From NCBI GenBank assembly GCA_905221605.1, contig CAJNDS010002489.1:122001-186000 (forward strand): DNA of 64,000 nt, written 5' to 3'. Shown one piece after another: positions 11,216 to 23,619 of this stretch (the first letter of the stretch is position 1; each line of letters starts with the position of its first letter). The position numbers and the translations under genes were made by a program. The stretch comes from Symbiodinium natans (Eukaryota > Sar > Dinophyceae > Suessiales > Symbiodiniaceae). A model generated the notes under the pieces. It was given only the letters and a program-made list of their open reading frames with translations, did not search any database and had not been told where the DNA came from.

Positions 11216-11985
11216 TTCTGTCCCGGAGTCACTATCCTTAACTTAGGCCTCAACTTCACCGCTGGAAAAAGACGTTCAAGGAATCTGTGCAAAGCCCTGC
11301 AAAGCCTGCAAATGCCCTCAAGAGCATCACCAACCTCCGGGGCCAACTGCGGGAACATCATGCTGGTGGCCTGGAGAAGGCCAGCAAGAACTGCTCTATA
11401 GTCGAAGCCAAAAAGTTGGAAACTCGAGAGCCTCAATCCCTAAGAGTATAAAGCATATGGAATCCCAGTACTATATTTGTCCTTAAAAAGGGTTCCAACT
11501 TTTGGGGGGTTTACTGTATAGACATGCGAGCAAAACCCTTAGGAGCCCGGGCTGCTGCAAGGAAAAAGCACCCGACCTCCGGCATCGTTTGCGGGAGCAA
11601 GCTGCTGGCAGCCTGGAGAGCTTTAAACCCCAAACCCTAAACCCTAAATCCTAAACCCTAAACCCTAAAACCTAAATCCCAAAGTTTGAAGACATGGGTC
11701 TTGGAGACTTGAAGGCTTGAAGGTGCGACAAGGAGCGGCACTCTGAGGTGCGGCACAGCAGCTTAGAGAGATGGCTATGCGGGTGACGTGCGCGGGCCAA
11801 TGTCGGCTGCAGCCCGGATGCATTTTGAATTTTTAACAAACATTCGAGTGAATTTTGCAAAGCTCCGAACAGAACAACGCCCAACCTCCGGCATCGCTTG
11901 CGGGAGCAAGTTGCTGGGGGCCTGGAGAAGAGGTGCCAGGGTTTGGAGTTTAGGAAGGTTTAGGAGATGGGGCTTGAAGGCTTGA

Positions 11986-12543
11986 AGACTTGAAGATGCG
12001 ATGAGGCAGTGCGCTCTCAGCAGAGAGAGAGAGAGAGAGAGAGAGATATCCGGGGGGTGGGGCTTGCATGCAACTACTGGCCTTTTGAGCCACGCTTTGT
12101 ACGTTATGGGAGTTCTTGGGGTAGCATGGATTGGGGGTTGATGGTTAATGTTCGGAGTACCGGCGCCTTCAATTTTTGGGGTGTATAGGACTCGACTTGA
12201 AACATTTGTTTTTATCTCTCGCTCTCTCTCTCTCTTTTGCAACCGGGTGCCCTCATTACATCTCAAGCACCCCTCAGCCCTGACACCTTTTCTGAACCCA
12301 GGCCGAGGCATGTGACCCTGACACCTCAACCCCAAATCCCGAATCCACAAAAGGGTTTAGGGTCTGTAGGGCTTAGGGCTTAGGGTTTAGGGTCCTAAAC
12401 CCTCAACCCTCAACCCTCAACCCTAAACCCTAAACCCTGCAAAAGCCCCTCTGGGGTCGGTGACCCCACTGAGCAGTGGATCTCGTGAAGGTTCTGTGTC
12501 GCTCTCCTGCAGTCTAGGGATTTGGGTTTAAGGTTTGGGGGTG
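11986..12543. other. GA/CT microsatellites and telomere-type units
   Basis: (GA)n at 12021-12047, (CT)n at 12214-12236. At 12362-12440 TTTAGGG and CCCTAAA units meet head to head (TTTAGGGTCCTAAACCC). Confidence 0.65.
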
Positions 12544-12641
12544 TACTTGGAGGTTCTTGGGGAGTTGCAAGTAGGGTGATAGGTAACCTTCTGTAGGGTC
12601 CTTGTAATTCCTACTTATAACTACCCATGAACTTTGAAGTA
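12544..12641. mobile_element. TTGGAGGTTCATGGGTAG inverted-repeat element, copy 4
   Basis: TACTTGGAGGTTCTTGGGG ... CTACCCATGAACTTTGAAGT; 98 bp. Confidence 0.75.
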
Positions 12642-12738
12642 AGGTGTAGGGTATCGACGGCGGACTCGATCCACCGGCAGCTTAAAAGGACGAGAGCTGG
12701 CGGCAAGTAGCTGTGGGTAAGCAGAGTCCCAGGTAAGG

Positions 12739-13033
12739 TTTAGGGTTTAGGGTTTAGGGTTTAGGGTTTAGGGTTTAGGGTTTAGGGTTTAGGGTTTAGG
12801 GTTTAGGGTTTAGGGTTTAGGGTTTAGGGTTTATTAGGGTTTAGGGTTTAGGGTTTAGGGTTTAGGGTTTAGGGTTTAGGGTTTAGGGTTTAGGGTTTAG
12901 GGTTTAGGGTTTAGGGTTTAGGGTTTAGGGTTTAGGGTTTAGGGTTTAGGGTTTAGGGTTTAGGGTTTAATTAGGGTTTAGGGTTTAGGGTTTAATTAGG
13001 GTTTAGGGTTTAGGGTTTAATTAGGGTTTAGGG
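12739..13033 (+). repeat. Longest TTTAGGG array (about 41 units)
   Basis: Nearly perfect heptamers over 295 bp. One TTTATTAGGG and three TTTAATTAGGG interruptions mark short insertions or higher-order units at the distal end. Confidence 0.97.
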
Positions 13034-13865
13034 AGATGGGTGTTGTCTAGTGGAGGACTTCATCTCTGCTTGGCAAGCTGCGAACAGTGAGAAGAAGAAG
13101 TATATTATCTCTGTCTAAACAAAACTGAACTAAAAAATCCCGAACATACACAAAGAATCGTACTAGCCCTAGCGAAAGCCATACAACTTTACGGACACTA
13201 TTGTGCAAGGCTTAATCGCTCTACCTAATCCATACAAGTAAAACTTCTGGAATAATTATCAACCTCTACATTCTTATTGTGGGCTCTTCTCTCCCCTCCC
13301 CACGAAACACAAGGTTTTCGTGTCGTGCGAGCTGCAATACAAGCGCACGTTGGGTGATGTGTGTGTGTGTGTGTTTTTTTTTTCGTGTCTTGGAGCGCCA
13401 AAAGACGCCGCGCACCACGTGGCGGGGTGGTACCGTAATGTGTGTCACGGTATAAGAGTATAAGAGGACGAAGTTCCTTGGAAGCGGGAACGACTCCTTT
13501 TCAGGTAAAGGCTTCCTTGAGAGGGTTTTGGGCTTAGGGTTTATTTGCGGGCCGTATCTGCAATCGCATTGCTGGAGTGCTGAGGGTGCACTTGGATTAT
13601 TCTTGATCGCCTTGCGCACCCTAGTGCTCTTACACTTTTAGGGCCCACGAAAGTCTAGCCGGTAGAAGATTAGTGGGAGGGGTTGGGCTCGGGAGATGCC
13701 CAAAAAACGACAAAAGTGGTAGCATATGGTTTTTGCATTTGAGTTTTTTAAGGTCCTAGGTGAGGTTTAAGGATCGGGGGAGGAGTGAAGTGCTGAATTT
13801 GGAATTCGAGTTGCAAGCGAGCTAGTGCTTTAGTCTGGCATTTGGACTGTCTGCTGGGGCCCTAA
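13034..13865. other. Unique stretch without arrays
   Basis: (GT)n and T run at 13358-13385. The minus-strand open frame 13619..13266 is unremarkable. No gene recognised. Confidence 0.45.
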
Positions 13866-14759
13866 ACCCTTTACCCTACACCCTGAACCCTAAACCCTAA
13901 AAGCCCTAAGCCCTAAACCCTAAACCCTAAAAGCCCTAAACCCTAAACCCTAAACCCTAAACCACTCCTCCTCGTCATCGAAATCTCCACCCGCAAGGAA
14001 CTGCGCGACAGCAAGCCTCGCGTGGCCATCGGTGTGAACACACAGCGACCATCCCTCCAGGCTGCGGTTTAGGGTTTAGGGTTTGGGGTTTAGGGTTTAG
14101 GGTTCGGTTTAGGGTTTAGGGTTTAGGGTTTAGGCTTTAGGGTTTAGGGTACAACAGACCCTGGCCCCACTGTGAAGCCCCTTGCAGGCCTGAACCTCAC
14201 ACATTAGAAGCCATGCAACAACTCAACAACTCTAAACCCTAAACCCTAAACCCTAAACCCTGATAAACTCGCTGAGTGCCACGCGACATGTGTTCCGCAA
14301 GACCCCTGTCAGGATCCTCATCATTGGATGTTTTGATGTAGGGTTTAGGGTTTAGGGTTTAGGGCTTAGGGCTTAGGGATGTAGGGATGTTAGGGCTTCG
14401 TCGTGTTGCGCATGGTGCCACATGCCTAGTATACAGCTTCCAAGGGCTGCAAAAGGGGTCTTGAACAAGCTCCCCCTGAAGCTGCCCCTTCCCTAACCCC
14501 CAAAGCCCCCAAATTCTGAACCCTCTTCCCTACTGTAACCCCCTGAGGCCCCAAATTCCGAACCCTCAAGCCCCCTGTGAAGAAATCTGCCAGAAGGAGA
14601 ATACCAAAAACGGAAAAAAAGGCACCTGGCTACCAAAAACGGAGAAAAAAGACAGCTGGCGAGATTCCTCGTCCTCGTCTTCCGGTGCTTTGAGAAAGAG
14701 GCCAGGCGGTGGTCCAGTTGTCACTGCAGCCGCCTGTGCTGAATCTATGGCACATCTGG
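13866..14759. other. Alternating CCCTAAA and TTTAGGG arrays
   Basis: CCCTAAA at 13866-13963 and 14231-14262, TTTAGGG at 14067-14150 and 14337-14372, with unique spacers of 70-400 bp. A near-duplicate ACCAAAAACGGA..AAAAA block occurs at 14602 and 14633. Confidence 0.7.
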
Positions 14760-14896
14760 GTTTAGGGTTTAGGGGTTTAGGGGTTTAGGGGTTTAGGGGT
14801 TTAGGGGTTTAGGGGTTTAGGCGTTTAGGGGTTTAGGGGTTTAGGGGTTTAGGGGTTTAGGGGTTTCGGGGTTTAGGGGTTTAGGGGTTTAGGGAA
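14760..14896 (+). repeat. TTTAGGGG octamer array
   Basis: About 17 units of TTTAGGGG (one TTTAGGCG, one TTTCGGGG), an 8-bp variant of the heptamer, homogeneous across 130 bp. Confidence 0.93.
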
Positions 14897-15300
14897 TGAA
14901 CTGCCAATTAAGGGCTGTTGGCTGGGATCACGTGGCCTGAGCCGCCTGACTGCTTGTGCATACGCATGCAAGGCCCTTTGAAACTCGCGCACGCAGTAGC
15001 ACCTTGAAACTCGCGCACAGAGTATGACCATGAGTTTCTCTGCCAGTCGAAGCCCATACATAGTCTGGTCTTGCCAGCATGCGGGCGCATGCCCGCAATC
15101 GGCTAGATCTCTCCAAAAAACGTGGTGATTCTGGGTGTTTCTGCTCTCCTTTATTGACGCGTGAATGTGCCAAACCCAAACACGTCCCCCCGGGTTCACC
15201 ATAATCTTTGTAGCCTCTGAGTGGGTCAGCTGAGGGGTGTCGGTGGAGGCAGCAAAACACTATAAACACCACAAACCCTAACAAAACCAAACAAACCCTG
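14897..15300. other. Unique spacer
   Basis: Overlapping minus-strand frames (15290..14873) have no recognised motif. ACTCGCGCACGCAGT / ACTCGCGCACAGAGT at 14981 and 15010 is a short tandem duplication. Confidence 0.4.
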
Positions 15301-15307
15301 CAAACCC

Positions 15308-15476
15308 TGCCTGTAAACTGTAAACCCTATAAACCCCATGAACCCTATAAACCCTATGAACCCTATAAACCCTATAAACCCTATGAACCCTATAAACCCT
15401 ATAAACCCTATGAACCCTATGAACCCTATAAACCCTATAAACCCTATAAACCCTATAAATCCTATAAACCTTAAAA
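15308..15476. repeat. CCCTATAAA / CCCTATGAA nonamer array
   Basis: About 18 units of a 9-bp repeat. Because 9 is a multiple of 3 it opens long low-complexity frames on both strands (for example GFI repeats on minus), which are artefacts. Confidence 0.9.
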
Positions 15477-15559
15477 CCCCAGCATGCCGGGAGTCCGTAC
15501 CAACAAAGGCAGATTCGCACACCGAGCAAAATTCAGGAGACCCTAAACCCACCCTTTTT

Positions 15560-16100
15560 TCTAAACCCTAAACCCTAAACCCTAAACCCTAAACCCCAAG
15601 CCCCAAAACCTAAAAGCCCGCTGAAGCTAAACCCCCGAGCTGCAAGCTGATGAAACCAAGGTGTCCCTCGAAGCCTAAAGCTGCAAAACCCTAAACCCTA
15701 AACCCTCAACCCTTGAGGTGTTCGCGTTCGACAGCTGCAGAGCTCTCGTTTTCACAGCCGGCCCTGCCCTCCCTCTGCCCCTGAGGCGCGTGCCTGGGCT
15801 TCGAGTCCTGCGGCACACGGACTAGTCACTGCAGGGTTCGGGGCTAAGGGCCCTAAACCCTAAACCCTAAACCCTAAACCCTAAACCCTAAACCCTAAAC
15901 CCTAAACCCTAAACCCTAAACCCTAAACCCTAAACCCTAAACCCCCGCTTTTTTAACCCAGGACTGCTGAGGCTCCGGCCTGAGATGCAAAGAAGCAAGC
16001 AACATGCAGGAACCCTAAACCTAAACCCTAAACCCTCAACCCAAATCCCTAACCCTAAACCCCAAACCCTAACCCTAAACCTTAAACCCTACATTTAAAG
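15560..16100. repeat. CCCTAAA arrays with short spacers
   Basis: Arrays at 15564-15600, 15685-15712, 15851-15946 (13 near-perfect units) and 16010-16092. Spacers are unique and non-coding. Confidence 0.85.
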
Positions 16101-16276
16101 ACATGTTCGGATTTCCGGGGGAGAGGGGGGGGGCCTTGGATGCACAGGCGCTTTGGCTTTGACGAGAGCTTGGACCCTAATTCCTGTCTGGGTCTTCACG
16201 TTTCTCAAGCCGTATCCAACAGAAAACCACCACCCTAAAGCCCTAAGCCCTAAACCCTCAGCACAAGAGCACTCTC

Positions 16277-16378
16277 TTGGGATGTTCCCCCTGAGACTAA
16301 CAGTACAGTCAGGGATGAGAGTATCATCCCCTATATAAATCCTATTAAGGACTGGTCGTTTCAGGGGGAACATCCCAA
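16277..16378. mobile_element. GGGATGTTCCCCC inverted-repeat element, copy 3
   Basis: TTGGGATGTTCCCCCTGAGA at the left and the inverted counterpart TTTCAGGGGGAACATCCCAA at the right; 102 bp, the cleanest termini of the family. Confidence 0.8.
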
Positions 16379-17815
16379 CTTACACAATTTAGGGCTTAGG
16401 GTCTCACACTCGTGCAAGGCGGGGTATGGAAATAGATGGGGTGTTCTACCGGAATGAGAGAAAGAGAGGTGCAACATGCACATGGGAAAAGAATGTGTAA
16501 GCACTGATGATCTTGCTATGACTAAGTTGACAGGTTAAATGTTGTGTTTCTTTCATTTGCTTATTTAAGTCGTTTGGGGAACAAAAAACCCATTATTCAT
16601 GTTCGAGATCCTGTTGCATATTCAGGCAGCAGAAAAAAGTACGGATTCTTCGTGCACCAATCATGTATTAGTTAAGCCGTGCGCAAGCATTTGCTGCCTT
16701 CATGGTTAAAAAAAAAAACCTGTCGCGATTAGAGAATTCACAGGTTGTTCATGCGCGCATCTATTTGGCCAGTTTTCTAATCATTACTGTACCCCCTTAG
16801 AACCTTCATAGGAAAAACACGGTGCATTTTCATATTCCCTTGGGTTGTATAGAAATCAAAATAAAAATGGTTCTTTGGGTTTTCTAGACATACAAAGATA
16901 AAATTCCCAAGGGGTATATAGATAACGCCTCCCGACGATGAGTTGCCTCTCGGGCCTTCCGCGGCCATGCCGGGCATTGCCTGCAGCGGGGCTTTTGGGT
17001 AAGTTTCAATCAAGCGAGCAAACAAACGAACCTGCAAACAAACAAACAAAAGAAACAAGCAAAATAACAATGCAAAGAAAGAAACTAACCAAAACAACAA
17101 AGAAACAAACAAACAAACGAACAAACAAAACAAACAAACGGATCAAAACAAACAAACAAACCAAACCAATTCAACAATCAAATAAACAAAAAGCAAAAGC
17201 ACACCCTGAAAGCCCGAACGCCCTATGAACTTCAGAGAAGCCCGAGACGCCCTGAAGCCATCTAAAACCAAACAGCCCAAAGCCAACAACACCCTTTGAA
17301 CCCGTACTGAGGCCACCCTCAGACCCCCAACAAGCCCAACTCCTCAAATCTCTGTTAAAGGCTTCAACTTACACCCGAAAAAAAACCCAACAAAACCGAC
17401 CATCGGGGCTCTATCTCTTCCTTATTGCACACTTGGTACCTAAAGCAACGAAGCTCTCCGCCCTTGACACACCACGTTGAGAGGATCAGAGTTGGTCGGC
17501 TTTAGCGTGAGTAAGCGAAACAGTGGTGTAAGGAAATGGGTGGTTTCAGAAGCTTCGATTTCGACTCCTGCTAAAGGGCTTCTAGGCGCGTGAATGTTGG
17601 GTACTTGTTTCGAGCCCAGGTAAAGAATCCAAACCTGTCTTCATGTGCTGAATCAGCTAGACCTAAGACTCACCTGGGAATCTTTCTGGTTTAAAGGCCT
17701 GCAAGGGGCTTGTATGGGTCCGAGTCAGGGGTCACCGACGCGTGGTGGCACCTCCATTGCGGTGTGGGCTGCGCCGGCCATCTCAGGCATGCCTTTTATT
17801 TCTGTTCTGGGCTTA
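16379..17815. other. Array-free unique region with CAAA-rich microsatellite
   Basis: 17018-17200 is a degenerate (CAAA/CAAAA)n tract that produces low-complexity open frames (16938-17228 plus, 17133..16777 minus). The rest is unique with no recognised gene. Confidence 0.55.
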
Positions 17816-20520
17816 GGGTTTAGGGTTTCTGCAAGCGTTTCGGGTCTAGGGTTTAGTGCCAGGGTTTAGGGTTCCGGGTTTATAGGACAACTGGGCTTCG
17901 GGTGGTTTAGGGTTTACGGTTTAGGGTTTAGGGTTTAGGGTGGTAAACCCAAACGGGCCAGCAAACTTGGGAACACAGGGTGTAGGGCTTTAAGCTCAGC
18001 GCTTCTACATGTCGCCCATTCAAGCCTTATAAGCCCCTTGAAACCCTTATGAACCCTTGTAAGCCCTCAGACACCCCTCGAAACCCCTTGGCCCCTTGGA
18101 ACCCCCTAATAAAAAGGGTGGTTTGCAGGGGCTTTTACAGGGAACCTTATACTTATTAACCCTAAAAAAAGGGGCTACGGGGCGCTTGCGACTTGCGAGG
18201 GTTGCAGAATGCCTGGGGCCTTCAGGTTTTAATGCCCAGGTCCGGCTTGAAGAGAACACTGGGAAAACACTTGGAGAGTCTGAGGGTTTAGGGTTTAGGG
18301 TCCCAATTCCCAGATCATGTCGTGGTGATTGTTGCCAAATGGGCGAACAATCTAACCTCAGCCCCGTTCGCCTGCTTGAAGGTTCATGGGAAGTCTGTAT
18401 TGGTACGGTTACAGAACCCAGACTGTGGAAATCCAGCCCCTAAACCCTAAACCCAAGTATTTAGGCCCCGGGCCGATATTCTGACCCGGCCAGGCCCCGC
18501 CAGCCATGCCGGAAGGTCTGCCGGCCTGAGGGGCTTAGGGTTCAGGTTTAGATTTTAGGGTTTCGGGTTTAGGGTTCAGCGCATAGAACTTGGCTTGAAG
18601 ATGCTGATGTTGCTGCAACTCGCTTGTGCCACCACACCTCTATCGCTCAGGGCGCATGTGGCCCGTTTTGGAAAACGTGCTTTGATCTTGTTTGTTGCAT
18701 CCAGGGTCTCCTGCAGACAGCCGGGTTTAGGGTTCACCTTCAACCCAAAACCCAAAACCCTAAACCCTCAACCCTAAACCCTGAACCCAAAACCCCAAAC
18801 CCCCTAAGGCCTTAAGAAGTTTTAGACAGGACCTCCGAGCGCTCTTGTCCTCCAACCTTCGAGGGATCATGGGCACGTAGACGTGGGCTTTTCTTTAGGT
18901 AGCGTATCGGCAACCCTACTTAAACCCTAAACCCTAAACCCTCAACCCTCAACCCTAAACCCTCAACCCTAAAAAAAGAAAGCCTTCAAGCAGCACCTCC
19001 CCCTCCCCAAGTTGTACTCATCAACATGAGCTTATACCAATGCTCTAAATGAGTTCATCACCGTACAACCCTAAACCCTAAACCCAAAACCCTAAACCCT
19101 AAACCCTAAACCCTAAACCCTGAGCAACTCCTTGGGGGCTGGCGTCATTTTCAAAGAACCGTCGCAGCATGGCCTCAAAGTGAAAGCGCCGGCTCAGGGG
19201 TCTTAGGGGATGCATGGGCTCCAAGGCCGATGCTTCTCGAATCGAGCTTAGGGTTTAGGGTTTCGGGTTAGGGTTTAGGGTATAGGGTTCAGGGTTCAGG
19301 GTTGAGGGTTGAGGGTTCAGGGTTGAGGGTTCAGGGTTGAGGGCTTAGGGTCGAGGGTGTAGGGTGTAGGGTTTAGGCTTGAGGGTTTGAGGGTTGAGGG
19401 TTGAGGGTACCTCTATGTGTCCCTCCTATAGGCGACTCTTTGGGGATTTCTGGGGGTCACTTGCTCCGAGGCTGTGGATGAATTTGGGCATTCAGGCCTG
19501 AAGGCAGAGTCTTGCGGGCGAACTTAGGCCAAGGAGTTGAGGGTGCGTGGTGTTTAGGGTTTAGGGTTTAGGGTTTAGGGTTTAGGGTTTAGGGTTCAGG
19601 GCAAGGGTACCAGGGAGTATGAGTGTGCGGGCTGGTACTATTGGTGCAGACAAAGTCAAGGCTTCCGAAGCTTAACAGTAGAAGTTGAAGCCGTCTGGGA
19701 GTTAGAGGGTTTGTGGTTAAGTCGTCCCTAAACCCTAAACCCTAAACCCTAAACCCTAAACCCTAAACCCTAAGCCCTAAACCCTAAGGTCCGAACCTCT
19801 GAAGCGGCCATGTCAGCAGGTAAAGCAAAATTTCCAGCCAGATTTCCAGCCCAGGGGAACCTGAGCTCAGCGAAGGGCTCCCAACATGGCGGCCCAACTC
19901 AGTGTCTGACACGAGTTTAGGGTTTAGGGTTTAGGGTTTGGGGTTTAGGGTTTAGGGTTTGGGGTTTAGGGCTTAGGGTTTGGGGTTTAGGGTTTAGGGC
20001 TTAGGGTTTGGGGTTTAGGGTTTAGGCTCTGGAGATTCTGAGCCCAGAGCTGCTGCTCCTGGCGCGGCTGCCAGAAGTTGCCAGCGTTGGGCACAGGGCG
20101 CTCGGAAGCAGGCTGCATCAGTGATGGACTTGCATGGTAGCCTTAGCTGCTGAGCTCATAAGCCCCCCACAAAAGTGTACACTTTCAGTTCTATTGGGGG
20201 ATTATAGTGCCCAAAAAGTGTAAACCTAAACCCTAAACCCTAAACCCTAAACCCTAAACCCTAAACCCTAAATCCTAAACCATTCAGCTGCTAAGTAGCT
20301 GGAACAGGGAGTGGAGCCAAGCGGGCCCGGGCTCGGGTGCTGGAGGGGGATCGGCTGCGGGGTGTTGGGGGCGCTGGCGGGTCCACCCTCCTGGAAAGGA
20401 GCGCCGAAGGGCTGCGCCATCTTGCCTCGGAGCTTATCTAGGGTTTAGGGTTTAGGGTTTAGGGTTTGGGGTTTAGGGTTTAGGGTTTAGGGTTTAGGGT
20501 TTAGGGTTTAGGGAAGGCAG
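17816..20520. other. Array-dense intergenic region
   Basis: TTTAGGG-type at 17816-17880, 17906-17940, 18286-18300, 18535-18575, 19246-19410 (many GTTGAGG and GTTCAGG variants), 19553-19600, 19916-20030 (with TTTGGGG units) and 20438-20512. CCCTAAA-type at 18745-18800, 18919-18972, 19066-19122, 19727-19795 and 20222-20282. A solo element end (GCTTGAAGGTTCATGGG) lies at 18374. Spacers are 80-400 bp and unique. No gene seen. Confidence 0.7.
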
Positions 20521-21035
20521 TACAAGTAGCAAGAGGGCAGCACAAGTACCAAGTAGTGTGGGAGCTTACCTCACCACTGCCTGCCTCGCCTTTCACCGTC
20601 TACAACCTCAACCCTAAACTGCACACGACACGGCCAGCAAGCTGAATCCAGGTGCCCGGCTCTTACAACGAAATGGCCAACCTTTGTTCTGCTCGCGCGG
20701 AGGGAGATCGTGCTGACGCTTGCAAATGGCTGCGTAGCAGAATTGAGATGATTGTTGGGTGTGAAGCATGCATGGCTCAGGATAGCATCGCCAGCCTTGC
20801 ATTCATATATTATATTATATGTGGCTTCTTTTCGCTCAAGTACGTAGCTCTGCACAGCTTCCCGATGATACTGTACATAACAAGAAGCAAAATGAAGAGT
20901 GAGCGGACGGCATGGAAGCTAAAGCAGTAGACACCCTCTCCTGCATGGTCTCATATCTCAGTAGCGACAAGAACATGTCCTGACAAGCCGGGGACCCTTT
21001 TTTCACAAGGGTTTAGGGGTTAGGATTTAGGGTTT
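20520..21035. other. Unique stretch with open frames on both strands
   Basis: Plus 20652-20930 and minus 20855..20571 are open for more than 90 codons each. I recognise neither and cannot choose between them. Confidence 0.3.
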
Positions 21036-21201
21036 AGGATTTAGGGTTTGGGATTTAGGGGGGAATGCTCGAAAACTTTCCAAGTGCCGGAACATGAGCT
21101 AGGCGATGCGGCCTCGCAGGCAGATAATATCCTTACAGGACGGACAAGTCTGCGTTGGCAAATGCGAATCAACATCAGAGACTATGCAACCATGAGATAT
21201 C

Positions 21202-21276
21202 GGGATGTCCCCCCTTATACTAATAGAGTCCTCAATTGGGAATATCGTGCCCCCTAGTATAAGGGGGAACATCCCA
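21202..21276. mobile_element. GGGATGTTCCCCC inverted-repeat element, copy 4 (short)
   Basis: GGGATGTCCCCCCTTATACT ... AGTATAAGGGGGAACATCCC; 75 bp, so part of the core is missing relative to the ~100-bp copies. Confidence 0.8.
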
Positions 21277-21341
21277 GATGAGAGACATGGTCTCAACATC
21301 CGGTGGATTCTCCACTGTTATCCTGGCTACTTTTCACTTGT

Positions 21342-21434
21342 GTTTAGGGTTTAGGGTTTAGGGTTCAGGGTTTAGGGTTTAGGGTTTAGGGTTTAGGGTT
21401 TAGGGTTTAGGGTTTAGGGTTTAGGGCTTAGGGG
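21342..21434 (+). repeat. TTTAGGG array
   Basis: About 13 units, one TTCAGGG. Confidence 0.95.
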
Positions 21435-21502
21435 ACGTACTCCGCCATGAGCTCTTTTCGACCAGATGCGCAGATCCCGGAGCCCCAAACTTGATAGCGC
21501 CG

Positions 21503-21537
21503 ACTTGGAGGTTATTGGATAGTTATAAGTAGGGGCT
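21503..21537 (+). mobile_element. Solo left end of the TTGGAGGTTCATGGGTAG element
   Basis: ACTTGGAGGTTATTGGATAG continues ATAAGTAGGGG, and no matching right end follows. Confidence 0.55.
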
Positions 21538-21786
21538 AAATCCTAAACCTGAAGTTCTTAAACACAGTTCAACTCATTCTATACACTTTGTCTGGCTGCT
21601 AAAGCCTCAAACCAAACCCCTAAATCCTGAACAGCGAATCCTAGAAATACGACATCGCCCGCTCACTCGTCGAAGAGTGCACCTAGACGGGCGGAGATCG
21701 AGTTGCGACCAGCCTCGATCAGGTTGCCTAAGATGGCGGGGCGCGGTGCATCAAAAGTAGGGTCCAAGAGTTTTATGTTATGGGCA

Positions 21787-21881
21787 CTACTTGAAGGTTC
21801 ATGGGTACGAAAGGCAGGTTGCAATTATGCTCATGACCCTACTTACGACCCCTCATATAACTACCTGTGAACCTCGAAGGC
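21787..21881. mobile_element. TTGGAGGTTCATGGGTAG inverted-repeat element, copy 7
   Basis: CTACTTGAAGGTTCATGGGT ... CTACCTGTGAACCTCGAAGG; 95 bp. Confidence 0.75.
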
Positions 21882-23600
21882 TACGCCTGGTCCAGCCAGT
21901 CAAGCCCCAAACCTCCCGAACTCCAAACCCCCAAATCCAAACCCTTTGCATCCTGGCCTATGGTACTGCCGGGCAATGCGAAGTTCTCAAACCCCAAACC
22001 CTCAAGGCAAGTGCTGGAGGAGGCATGAATGGCTGCACATCTAATCCCCTTCCCCGTAATACTAAAGCCCACCCTAAGTTTAAGTACTTTTTTTGCCGGG
22101 TCCCCCCCTAATGTTTAAATATGTTCCGGCCGAGGTGATTTAGAATTAGGGGGGGGGGGGGGGAGGGTTTTAGTACTCGGGGGAAGGGGTTAATCCCTTA
22201 AAGGGTAATATATAGGACCCTAATTCCCTCATTCCCTGCTAACCAGCGGCAAGCGGTTTCTCTCAACAAACAGAGACTAGACCCGAAACCCTAAACCCTT
22301 AACCTAACAAACAGAGGGCGCGACTTGCGTGAGCCAGCTGCTCTATCTCGGCCTCGTGATGCAGATGCTATTCCCTGGGTGCTGGGAACATGTCGCTTAA
22401 ATATACATATATATATATATATATATTCATATACATATACATCCCTTCATACATATATACATATGTATGCATTCGTTTTCAACTCTTTCTTTCGTGCAAA
22501 GCAGTTTAATCGCAGTGAAAACCGTCACCCTCGCGGCAAAAAAGCCTGTGTTGCCGAGAATGTCAATGTTTCTGGATGTGGATCCTTCTCAACGACTCAG
22601 GCAAATTTTGTTCCATAGGCTTGCGGCGTTCTACCGAAGAACCATCCTTGTGAAAGAAGCATCACAGGTCGAGTGCCAACACCCTGTTGTGGAGGGGCCC
22701 TTTTCGGTCCAAGTGGACACTTGCTGCTTGCGAAGTCTAGCCATCCATGTGGAACGACAGAGACAGGCATGCCAGTTCTTGTAAAGTCACAACCCTGTGG
22801 CCTGTGACTTTGAGGGAAAAGGACATACATGCCCTAGAAAATTATGACATGCTCCCCTGGCCTGCCTATCCTTCTTGCCTTCGCAATTTCAAGCTGAGGC
22901 AAACTCTATGGCAAAAACGAGGGGCTTTCGCTTCTTGAGCTGTCGATTGAGCCCTTAGAAACATGTAAGCTCTAGCACCTGAAACTGCCTGTCAACACGT
23001 CTGCGGCATAAAGCCGTGCACAGGCGGCAACTGGCACTTCTCTCGCCTTTGCTCAGGCGACCCGACTTGCACTCATGACGCGCTGGGCAAGCCAATATTC
23101 GAGCAGGTTTTTAACAAAACCTTCAAACTTCAAACATCCAGAAATCTGGCTGGCCAAAGAGCCTGACAAGCAATACCCACAACCTAAACGGGTCAGCATT
23201 GTCTTTTTGGTCCGCGGTTTTTTGGGACATTCGATTCCCTTGGGTAGGGTTTATGGCAGGCTTTACTGGGTGCAGCTCACGACGAAGAGCCATCGCCTGT
23301 AAAGGAGACTCGAAAAGCAACCAACATATAAAACAATATTAATAAGAATAACAATAGGAGCTATAGTAAAAATGACAATAAGAGCAAAAGATTAGTACCA
23401 ATACTAATAATAATACTAAGAATAATAAGAATAAGAAAATACTAACAACAGTTCAACAATAGAGGGCAATCAAGGTATCCAACTGGAAGTTCAAAGGGTT
23501 AGACTGGGCACCCGGCATCTGAGGTGGTGCCGTCCTCCTCCAGTGCCTCCACCTTTAGCTTTCAACCCTTTTGGAATTGGGCTTGAGGACCAGCCAGATT
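21882..23600. other. Unique region with AT microsatellite and A-rich tract
   Basis: Inverted CCCTTAAAGGG element relative at 22185-22240 after a G run (22147-22163). (TA)n at 22402-22432. Open frames at 22467-22784 (plus) and 22830..22597 (minus) without recognised motif. Degenerate AAT/AAG tract at 23330-23455. No arrays between 22300 and 23620. Confidence 0.45.
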
Positions 23601-23619
23601 CATCTCCAAGCATTAGCTT

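Larger units (their letters stand above)
7600..11985. repeat. Degenerate satellite field (CCAACCTCCGGC...GGCCTGGAGAAGG)
   Basis: A block of about 90 bp (GCAAAGCCCTC ... CCCAACCTCCGGC ... TTTGCGGGAGCAAG ... GGCCTGGAGAAGGGC) recurs near 7750, 8028, 8170, 8412, 9497, 10040, 10406, 10539, 10890, 11025, 11332, 11575 and 11882. A linker with GAAGACTTGAAGA, GGCACAGCAGCTCAGAGAGATGG and a final AACTTCACCGCTATA-type stretch often follows. Apparent open frames here are translations of the repeat and are not called as genes. Unique insertions interrupt it, notably 8645-9460. Confidence 0.8.

Noticed and set aside
7600-12350. Numerous open frames of 60-190 codons with similar sequence (for example LRSLLKCLYSNG)
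   Set aside because: They are the satellite unit read in different frames; similarity between them comes from the repeat.
15226-15571. GFI- and NPI-repeat open frames on both strands
   Set aside because: Translation of the 9-bp CCCTATAAA array.
16777-17228. Lys/Thr/Asn-rich plus frame and Leu/Phe-rich minus frame
   Set aside because: Translation of a CAAA-rich microsatellite.
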